Position numbers and translations under genes: made by a program. 19,342 nt of DNA from JBAYVY01 sp041674345. GTDB lineage: Bacteria; Planctomycetota; Phycisphaerae; Phycisphaerales; Zrk34. The notes beneath the pieces are model-generated. The model did no database searches and was not told the DNA's origin. It worked only from the letters and a program-made list of their open reading frames with translations. Location of the stretch: positions 1 through 19,342 of the forward strand of contig JBAYVY010000022.1 in assembly GCA_041674345.1 (NCBI GenBank), in the 5' to 3' direction. This document shows positions 14,290 through 19,342 of the stretch, piece by piece; the first letter of the stretch is position 1, and every line of letters begins with the position of its first letter.

Positions 14290-14903
14290 AACCCTACATC
14301 CTTTCAATCTTCGTTATCACAGTGATCGGGCTTGCCTCAACGCCTTGCTTCGCGGAATCCGACCCCGCACTGGTCAAAATCAAACTCACCGCCACCCTCC
14401 AAAAAACACCCGACGGCCTGCGCTATCGCGTCACCCGCGACGACGGCTCCACGCAATGGCTCACCCCCGATGAATTCACCACCTGGATTTATCACGACCA
14501 AACCTCCCGCTCTTTCATCGAATCCCTTTTCAATATCTCCAGCCCCGCCGGCATCGCCTGGGTCGCCCTCGGCCTGCTCGGACAAGTCCTCTTCACCGGA
14601 CGAATGCTCGTCCAGTGGCTCGTCAGCGAAAAAGCCAAACGCTCCGTCGTGCCCCCCGTCTTCTGGTGGCTCTCCCTCATCGGGGCCTCCATGCTCACCC
14701 TCTACTTCCTCTGGCGACAAGACATCGTCGGCGTGCTCGGCCAGGCCTTCGGCTGGCTCATCTATACCCGCAACCTTTGGATGATCTATCGTCCCCACAA
14801 CCCCCATCCCGTCCCCCTCACCGCCGACCCCGCCCCCGAACCCGAACTCGAACAGTCATCCTCGAAGCCCCGGTATGCCCGTCTTCGGGCTTACCGGGGA
14901 TGA
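14286..14903 (+). CDS. LAB_N membrane protein (lipid-A-disaccharide synthase N-terminal-like domain)
   Basis: The 205-residue protein has a signal peptide (residues 1-23, ending PCFA), a short soluble stretch (LRYRVTRDDGSTQWL), and then a LAB_N domain of three membrane helices: LGLLGQVLFTGRMLVQWLVS, PPVFWWLSLIGASMLTLYFL and GVLGQAFGWLIYTRNLWMIY. The GQxxFxxRxxxQW and SE-K-S-P-FWW signatures are clear. LAB_N proteins usually accompany GT2 and PMT-type genes and may help move the lipid-linked sugar, but the role is not settled. The start overlaps the GT2 stop (ATGA). The last residues (SKPRYARLRAYRG) are encoded by a palindrome, suggesting that the original C-terminus was replaced. Confidence 0.88.
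   Translation: MKPYILSIFVITVIGLASTPCFAESDPALVKIKLTATLQKTPDGLRYRVTRDDGSTQWLTPDEFTTWIYHDQTSRSFIESLFNISSPAGIAWVALGLLGQVLFTGRMLVQWLVSEKAKRSVVPPVFWWLSLIGASMLTLYFLWRQDIVGVLGQAFGWLIYTRNLWMIYRPHNPHPVPLTADPAPEPELEQSSSKPRYARLRAYRG
14868..14899. repeat. Palindrome at the LAB_N / thiE junction
   Basis: CCCCGGTATGCCCG (14868-14881) pairs with CGGGCTTACCGGGG (14886-14899) with one mismatch around a TCTT loop. It encodes the final residues of the LAB_N protein and ends one base before the thiE candidate start. It could expose or hide that start in the mRNA. Confidence 0.75.
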
Positions 14904-16009
14904 TTCCTCCCGTCATGCCCACCCCCCTCCGCATCCTCGACGCCAACGCCAATCGCGCCCGCGAAGCCCTCCGCGTCCTCGAAGACGCCGCACGCTTCCT
15001 GCTCGACGATTCGCAACTCTCCTCGCAATTCAAACAACTGCGTCACGACCTCGCCGCCGCCCTCGCTCCGTTCCCCGATCTGCCCCTGCACCGCGACACC
15101 CCCCACGACGTCGGCACACGCATCACCACACCATCCGAATCCCACCGCCCCAACATCGCATCCGTCACCACCGCCGCGGGAAAACGCCTCACCGAAGCCC
15201 TCCGCACCCTCGAAGAATTCGCCAAGCTCCCCAAGGCCGTAGCCCTTCAGGGCTACGGCTCGGCCAGCCCGCTTCAGCGGGCGGGGAGTCTTGGCACCCA
15301 ATTTGAATCATTGCGCTACCGCGCCTACATCCTCGAATCAGCGATCCATCGCCGCTTCGCCCTTCCCGACCCCCGCAAGTGGAAACTCTGCGTCCTGGTC
15401 ACCGAATCCCTCTGCACGCACCACCCCTGGTTCGACGTCGCCCAAGCCGCCCTCGACGCCGGGGCCGACTGCATCCAATTACGCGAAAAAAATATCGAAT
15501 CCGCCGACCTGCTCGACCGCGCTCGCCGCCTGGTCGAACTGATCGCATCATTTAACGACGCGATTCCATCGCGTGCCGCCATCATCAACGACCGCATCGA
15601 CATCGCCCTGGCCTCCAACGCCCACGGCGTCCACCTCGGCCAATCCGACCTGCCGATTGCCCACGCCCGCAATATCGCCGGCCATCGACTCCTCATCGGT
15701 GTCTCCACACACAACCTCACCGAAGCACGACACGCCGCCAAACAACAAGCCGATTACCTCGGCGTCGGCGCCATGTTCCCCACTTCCACCAAAAATCGAA
15801 AACCCACCGGCCCCCGCTACCTTCGTCAATTCCTCAAACAATTCCCCGACCTCCCCCATCTCGCCATCGGCGGAATCACTCCCGACAACATCCACGAACT
15901 GGTCAACGCCGGCGTCCGCGCCGTCGCCGTCAGCTCCTGTGTGTGCAACGTCAAATCCCTTCCGGAGGTCGCCCGCATCACCCGCCGACTCCGCCGCGCG
16001 ATCCCCTGA
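14900..16009 (+). CDS. thiE: Thiamine-phosphate synthase with N-terminal extension domain
   Basis: The 369-residue protein joins an N-terminal helical domain (about 10-150, RILDANANRAREALRVLEDA and LRYRAYILE) to a TIM-barrel ThiE domain (about 157-369). ThiE joins hydroxymethylpyrimidine diphosphate and thiazole phosphate. Motifs seen: QLREKN, IINDRIDIALASNAHGVHLGQ, IGVSTHN, YLGVGAMFPTSTK, AIGGITPDN. The extension is familiar from planctomycetes and cyanobacteria. Residues about 112-133 (KAVALQGYGSASPLQRAGSL) are encoded by two REP-like palindromes and look like an in-frame insertion in the linker. The ATG at 14900 overlaps the previous stop (ATGA); the ATG at 14915 (MPTPLRIL) fits the domain start equally well. 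Confidence 0.92.
   Translation: MIPPVMPTPLRILDANANRAREALRVLEDAARFLLDDSQLSSQFKQLRHDLAAALAPFPDLPLHRDTPHDVGTRITTPSESHRPNIASVTTAAGKRLTEALRTLEEFAKLPKAVALQGYGSASPLQRAGSLGTQFESLRYRAYILESAIHRRFALPDPRKWKLCVLVTESLCTHHPWFDVAQAALDAGADCIQLREKNIESADLLDRARRLVELIASFNDAIPSRAAIINDRIDIALASNAHGVHLGQSDLPIAHARNIAGHRLLIGVSTHNLTEARHAAKQQADYLGVGAMFPTSTKNRKPTGPRYLRQFLKQFPDLPHLAIGGITPDNIHELVNAGVRAVAVSSCVCNVKSLPEVARITRRLRRAIP
15236..15292. repeat. Double REP-like palindrome inside thiE
   Basis: A perfect 10-base stem (GCCGTAGCCC, loop TTCA) at 15236-15259 is followed by a second stem (GCCCGC, loop TTCA) at 15267-15282 and the tail GGGGAGTCTT. The same pair in the same order, with the same tail, is intergenic at 18576-18631. 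Here it sits in frame within thiE. Confidence 0.88.
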
Positions 16010-16010
16010 G

Positions 16011-16034
16011 GCCGTACCGCTTCAGCGGTACGGC
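16011..16034. terminator. REP-like palindrome between convergent thiE and arsC
   Basis: GCCGTACCGC and GCGGTACGGC pair perfectly around a TTCA loop. The hairpin begins one base after the thiE stop and lies 16 bases beyond the arsC stop on the other strand. The location fits a bidirectional terminator, but no T-run follows on either strand, so it is primarily a member of the TTCA-loop palindrome family. Confidence 0.55.
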
Positions 16035-16049
16035 GGTCACTCCCGCAAC

Positions 16050-16487
16050 TCATTTCTGTGTTGGCTTTAATCCCGCCAACCACGCATCCAACCGCGAGCT
16101 CAATTCATCCCGCGCTTTACGGAACGCTTCCAGTTTTTCTTCATCACTTCCGGGGGCCGCCGCCGGATCATTCACCGACCAGTGCATTCGTTCCTGTGCG
16201 CCGGGCCAGATCGCCGGGCATCGCTTGGCCGCACCATCGCACACCGTAATCAAATACCGCACCGGTAACCTCCCCAAATACTCCTTCACCCCCTTCGACC
16301 ACTGCCCCTCCATGCTGATCCCCAACTCTCCCACCGCGCGAATGGCGAACGGATTCACCGACCCCGGCTCCAACCCCGCGCTGAACACATCAAACCGATC
16401 CCCCGCCTTGTGACGCAGCAACGCCTCCGCCATCTGACTCCGCGCCGAGTTCGCCGTACACAAAAACAATACGTTCTGCTTCTTCAT
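16050..16487 (-). CDS. arsC: Arsenate reductase, thioredoxin-dependent type
   Basis: The 145-residue protein has the low-molecular-weight phosphatase fold. The P-loop is CTANSARS (Cys10 to Arg16), the redox cysteines are Cys83 and Cys90 in TVCDGAAKRCP, and Asp107 in WSVNDP is the general acid. These are the residues of the thioredoxin-coupled ArsC of the pI258 type, which reduces arsenate to arsenite in the cytoplasm. It is the last gene of the arsR-arsM-acr3-arsC operon, 30 bases after acr3. One CCCCCGGAAGT copy encodes APGS near residue 111. Confidence 0.95.
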   Translation of the reverse strand: MKKQNVLFLCTANSARSQMAEALLRHKAGDRFDVFSAGLEPGSVNPFAIRAVGELGISMEGQWSKGVKEYLGRLPVRYLITVCDGAAKRCPAIWPGAQERMHWSVNDPAAAPGSDEEKLEAFRKARDELSSRLDAWLAGLKPTQK

Positions 16488-16517
16488 TTCTTGATGTTCC
16501 GATGTTGTTCGACTCTT

Positions 16518-17612
16518 TCAAGCACGGGATGACGCCGTCTTCGGCGGCAGACCGTGGTGTTCCTTGAACCACTTTCGTTGCCCCCACAACGCCACGTTCA
16601 CCAATCCGATCATCACCGGCACCTCCACCAGAGGCCCGATCACCGCCGCGAACGCCGCTCCGTGCCCGATCCCGAACACCGCCACCGCCACCGCGATCGC
16701 CAATTCAAAATTGTTGCTCGCAGCCGTGAACGCGATCGTCGCCGTCTTCGAGTAATCCGCCCCCGCCATCTTCCCCATCCAGAAACTCACCGCGAACATC
16801 GCCGCGAAATAAATCAGCAGCGGCAACGCGATCAACCCCACATCCCACGGTCGGCTCACGATTCGCTCCCCCTGGATCGCAAACATCACCACAATCGTGA
16901 ACAACAAAGCCCCCAGCGTCATCGGCGATATCTTCGGTATGAACCTCCCCTCATACCAATCCCGCCCCCGGAAGTTGACAAGCACCAATCGCGTCACCAT
17001 TCCCGCCACGAACGGCACACCCAGATAGATGAACACGCTCCGCGCGATCGACCCCATCGTGATCGCCGACAAATCCACATCCCCCAGCGACACGCCAATG
17101 AGCGGCGGAATCACCCTGATGAACAACCACGCATAAACACTGTAAAAAAACACTTGGAACACGCTGTTGAACGCCACCAGCCCCGCCGCGTACTGCGTGT
17201 CCCCCTTCGCCAGTTCGTTCCACACAATCACCATCGCGATGCACCGCGCCAGCCCGATCATAATCAAACCGATCATGAATTCCGGATGCCCGCGCAGAAA
17301 CAGCACCGCCAATCCAAACATCAGCACCGGCCCGATCACCCAGTTCTGAACCAGCGACAACCCCAGCACCTTCACATTCCGAAATACGTCCGGCAACTCC
17401 TCGTACCGAACCTTCGCCAACGGCGGGTACATCATCAATATCAATCCCGCCGCGATCAACCAATTCGTCGTCCCCACTTCAAACTTCGACATGAAATCAT
17501 TGATCCCCGGCAGCAGATACCCCAACCCAATGCCTAATCCCATCGCACCAAAAATCCACACGGTGAGATACCGATCCAAAAACCCCAGCTTCTTCGCAAC
17601 ATGCTCGCTCAT
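16518..17612 (-). CDS. acr3: Arsenite efflux transporter, ACR3 family
   Basis: The 364-residue membrane protein has about ten hydrophobic helices. Cys124 in GLARCIAMVIVWNELAKGD is the conserved, functionally required cysteine of ACR3, and AASNNFELAIAVAVAVFG is the conserved motif of a later helix. It exports arsenite produced by ArsC across the cytoplasmic membrane. GAGGTGAC lies about five bases upstream of the start. A TTCA-loop palindrome (17631-17654) occupies the 54-base gap after arsM. Confidence 0.95.
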   Translation of the reverse strand: MSEHVAKKLGFLDRYLTVWIFGAMGLGIGLGYLLPGINDFMSKFEVGTTNWLIAAGLILMMYPPLAKVRYEELPDVFRNVKVLGLSLVQNWVIGPVLMFGLAVLFLRGHPEFMIGLIMIGLARCIAMVIVWNELAKGDTQYAAGLVAFNSVFQVFFYSVYAWLFIRVIPPLIGVSLGDVDLSAITMGSIARSVFIYLGVPFVAGMVTRLVLVNFRGRDWYEGRFIPKISPMTLGALLFTIVVMFAIQGERIVSRPWDVGLIALPLLIYFAAMFAVSFWMGKMAGADYSKTATIAFTAASNNFELAIAVAVAVFGIGHGAAFAAVIGPLVEVPVMIGLVNVALWGQRKWFKEHHGLPPKTASSRA

Positions 17613-17630
17613 ACCGTCACCTCACACTCG

Positions 17631-17654
17631 GCCCGCCCGCTTCAGCGGGCGGGG
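17631..17654. repeat. REP-like palindrome between arsM and acr3
   Basis: GCCCGCCCGC pairs with GCGGGCGGG around a TTCA loop (9 base pairs), followed by GTGTCTTTT. It lies inside the ars operon, where it could stabilise one mRNA segment or attenuate the downstream genes. Confidence 0.8.
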
Positions 17655-17666
17655 TGTCTTTTGATC

Positions 17667-18557
17667 TCAACAACATCCCGTCCCACATCCACATCCCTTC
17701 CGCGCCACCACATCCACACTCGCCACATAATCCGCCGGTTGCGTTCCACCCGGCAACTTCGACGCGATCTGCTGATACAATCCGTCCCCCGCATTCACCA
17801 ACGCCTCGACATACCCCTTCTTCGGCGTCAACACCACTTCCTTCAACCCCGCCTCCTCCACCATCGCCCGATACTCCTCCATCCTCACCGCTCCCGCGAC
17901 ACACCCGACCAGCGCGGAAACCATGCTCTTAACTTCCGGGGGCAGCGGCCGAAGCAACGCCATGTCACTGGCCGCAACCCGCCCGCCCGGCTTCAACACC
18001 CGCGCGATCTCACGCCAAACCTGCTCCTTGTCAGGTGACAAGTTAATCACGCAATTGCTTATCACCACATCCACGCTCCCGTCCGCCACCGGCAAATGCT
18101 CAATCTCCCCCAATCGAAACTCCACATTCGCCAACCCCGTCGCCTTCACATAACTCGCGGTGTTCTTCCGCGCCAACTCAATCATGTCCGCCGTCATGTC
18201 CACGCCGATCACCCGTCCCCCCGCCCCCACTCGCGGACCGGCCAAAAACACGTCAAACCCGCCACCGCTTCCCAAATCCAAAACGACCATGCCTGGCTCC
18301 AATCCCGCGATCGCCGTCGGATTCCCGCACGACAATCCAAGGTTCGCGCCCTCAGGCAAACCCGCCAACTCCTCCCGCCCATACCCGATCTGTTCCGCCA
18401 GAAAATCCGAACTCAGCGGCTCCTTCCTCGCCGTCGAACAACAACACCCCCCGACAGGGGTTGCTTCGCCGCAACGCTCCCCCGCCCCACGCGCCATCGC
18501 CCCATACTCCTCCCGCACCGTCTTCCGCACCGCTTCACTTCCGGGGGTCACTGTCAT
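17667..18557 (-). CDS. arsM: Arsenite S-adenosylmethionine methyltransferase
   Basis: The 296-residue class I methyltransferase has SAM motif VLDLGSGGGFD (about 92-102) and acidic loop VIGVDMT. Three cysteines are at the expected As(III)-binding places: Cys77 in LSCGNP, Cys169 in ISNCVINLS and Cys219 in VGCVAGA. It adds methyl groups to arsenite, giving volatile or more easily exported species. Further cysteine clusters (CCC at 38-40 and GCGCGTGCC at the end) may bind arsenic or zinc. The start at 18557 has GGAAAGG nine bases upstream; an ATG at 18566 would add only three residues. It lies second in the operon. Confidence 0.94.
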   Translation of the reverse strand: MTVTPGSEAVRKTVREEYGAMARGAGERCGEATPVGGCCCSTARKEPLSSDFLAEQIGYGREELAGLPEGANLGLSCGNPTAIAGLEPGMVVLDLGSGGGFDVFLAGPRVGAGGRVIGVDMTADMIELARKNTASYVKATGLANVEFRLGEIEHLPVADGSVDVVISNCVINLSPDKEQVWREIARVLKPGGRVAASDMALLRPLPPEVKSMVSALVGCVAGAVRMEEYRAMVEEAGLKEVVLTPKKGYVEALVNAGDGLYQQIASKLPGGTQPADYVASVDVVARKGCGCGTGCC

Positions 18558-18575
18558 CGCACACATCCTTTCCAG

Positions 18576-18631
18576 GCCGTAGCCATTCAGGGCTACGGCA
18601 ATCGGCCCGCCCGCTTCAGCGGGCGGGGAGT
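18576..18631. repeat. Double REP-like palindrome between arsR and arsM
   Basis: Stem one (18576-18599) pairs GCCGTAGCC(A) with GGGCTACGGC around TTCA, with one mismatch at the loop. Stem two (18605-18628) pairs GCCCGCCCGC with GCGGGCGGGG around TTCA, and a GAGTCTT tail follows. It fills most of the 75-base arsR-arsM gap and matches the pair inside thiE. Confidence 0.88.
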
Positions 18632-18632
18632 C

Positions 18633-18995
18633 TTACGATCTATAACACTCCGCCAATTCCCCCAACCCCTTCTTCTTCGCGCAACACACCTGCTTCGCAT
18701 CCCCCTTCACCACGTGCTCATCCTTCAACGCCCCCACCACCCACCGCAGCGCCTGCCGCTCAATCAATCCCCCCTCCCGCCCGATCAATCGGTAATAATG
18801 CCACCGCCCCTCTTTCCGCCGCTCCACCAACCCCGCGTCATACAACATCCCCAAATGCTGCGACACCGTACTCGGCGAAAGCCCCAGCACATCAATCAAC
18901 TGACAAAGACACAACTCCCCGTCCCGCAACGCCATCAGCGCCCGCAACCGCGTCTCATCCGCCAGCGCCTTGGTAATCGTCAATAAATCCCGCAT
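18633..18995 (-). CDS. arsR: ArsR-family arsenic-responsive repressor
   Basis: The 120-residue winged-helix protein has the signature ELCLCQL (Cys29 and Cys31), the metalloid-binding motif at the start of the DNA-reading helix, followed by LSPSTVSQHLGMLYDAGLV. Binding of arsenite to these cysteines is known to release ArsR from DNA. Extra cysteines at 104-105 and 117 may supply a third ligand. It is the first gene of the ars operon and has a clear promoter and a likely operator just upstream, so autoregulation is expected. Confidence 0.95.
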   Translation of the reverse strand: MRDLLTITKALADETRLRALMALRDGELCLCQLIDVLGLSPSTVSQHLGMLYDAGLVERRKEGRWHYYRLIGREGGLIERQALRWVVGALKDEHVVKGDAKQVCCAKKKGLGELAECYRS

Positions 18996-19013
18996 CGCGT
19001 TTCACTCCGTCAC

Positions 19014-19029
19014 TTCGGCAATCACCGAA
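19014..19029. promoter_or_regulatory. Candidate ArsR operator
   Basis: TTCGG-CAATCA-CCGAA is a perfect 5-base inverted repeat with a 6-base spacer. It adjoins the -10 element of the arsR promoter and covers the expected transcription start, where repressor binding would block initiation. Confidence 0.5.
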
Positions 19030-19056
19030 TTATACCCCGCGAATGTTCCTCGTCAA
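19029..19056 (-). promoter_or_regulatory. Sigma70-type promoter of the ars operon
   Basis: On the minus strand, TTGACG (19056-19051), a 16-base spacer and TATAAT (19034-19029) form a near-consensus promoter. Transcription would start near 19022, about 27 bases before the arsR ATG at 18995. It is the best promoter match in the window. Confidence 0.75.
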
Positions 19057-19252
19057 TTCCCCCGGACACGTCCCCCCGCTATTGCGGCTTGCCTCCGCGC
19101 CTTCCCCCAAGGCCGCCCACCTTCAGGTGTACGGCAGTCCCCCTCATGTGTTCCGCCGATCCGGGTGCATGACAGTTTTCGCGGGGGGATAGCCGACAAG
19201 ATGTAGTGGTGGGTCGCCCCGGACGGCGATCCGACGGCAGCCAACGAGCAAG
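19057..19252. other. Non-coding stretch upstream of arsR
   Basis: I see no credible gene in these 196 bases. A degenerate TTCA-loop palindrome (19112-19135, GCCGCCCACC with GGTGTACGGC, two mismatches) is present. Short open frames here have no recognisable sequence. Confidence 0.5.
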
Positions 19253-19342
19253 GTAGCCGTTCACGGATTTCAATGCAACAGGGCGGGCTTGACCGATATA
19301 GCCGGGGATGACGGATGACCAGATCGAATCGTTGAGCGAGCC
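19253..19342 (+). mobile_element. Probable insertion-sequence terminus with start of an ORF, cut by the window end
   Basis: GTAGCCGTTCACGG (19253-19266) repeats, with one change, the word at the alkaline phosphatase break (108-121, minus strand). After these 14-15 bases the two flanks diverge, as expected for the left and right ends of one type of element. An ATG at 19308 opens a frame (MTDDQIESLSE) that runs off the window and could be an IS-encoded protein. It is too short to identify. Confidence 0.4.

Noticed and set aside
19053..19244. Possible small gene of 63 codons upstream of arsR
   Set aside because: It runs through the arsR -35 region and a degenerate palindrome, and has no recognisable motif or start signal.

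Overview
The window reads as a high-GC chromosomal segment from a planctomycete, probably of the Phycisphaerae side of the phylum. This is inferred from gene content, not from a marker gene: a thiamine-phosphate synthase with the N-terminal extension seen in planctomycetes and cyanobacteria, a DPM1-like GT2 / LAB_N / ArnT-like glycosyltransferase set, a secreted alkaline phosphatase of the type common in that phylum, and many short palindromic repeats between and inside genes. No rRNA, tRNA or CRISPR array is visible.

Layout from left to right. (1) 1-121 looks like the end of an insertion sequence lying inside a secreted alkaline phosphatase gene (118-504, minus), of which only the N-terminal 128 residues remain. 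(2) 505-1032 is non-coding and holds a nested inverted-repeat element. (3) 1033-4286 is a tightly coupled plus-strand operon: a ketoacyl-synthase-like protein with all three catalytic residues replaced, an MntA-type nucleotidyltransferase, a HepT-type HEPN protein, and a second ketoacyl synthase with an intact Cys-His-His triad. (4) 4465-5139 encodes a membrane-anchored protein of unknown function, followed by the C-terminal remnant of a ketopantoate reductase. (5) 5472-7215 is a compact restriction-modification module: a plus-strand DNA methyltransferase whose 3' end overlaps a convergent PD-(D/E)XK-like endonuclease, with an XRE regulator upstream of the endonuclease. A frameshift at a C4 run separates regulator and nuclease. 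(6) 7287-8834 is gatB. (7) 8956-11286 encodes a secreted protein with a trypsin-like triad, two CxxCxGxG zinc motifs and a Q/N-rich tail; repeats have invaded its coding sequence. (8) 11529-16009 is an envelope glycan operon (ArnT-like transferase, GT2, LAB_N membrane protein) ending in thiE. (9) 18995-16050, minus strand, is a complete arsenic operon: arsR, arsM, acr3, arsC, with a good sigma70-type promoter and a candidate operator. (10) 19253 to the end looks like a second IS terminus, facing outward and inverted relative to the left one.

The least ordinary features are: the inactive/active ketoacyl synthase pair with a HepT/MntA cassette spliced between its members; the XRE-nuclease junction; four hairpins built from tandem 7- or 8-base units whose sequence differs from hairpin to hairpin while the architecture stays the same; an 11-base word (CCCCCGGAAGT) found ten times in 19 kb in several reading frames; and REP-like palindromes with a TTCA loop, at least one of which has become an in-frame protein insertion (in thiE).
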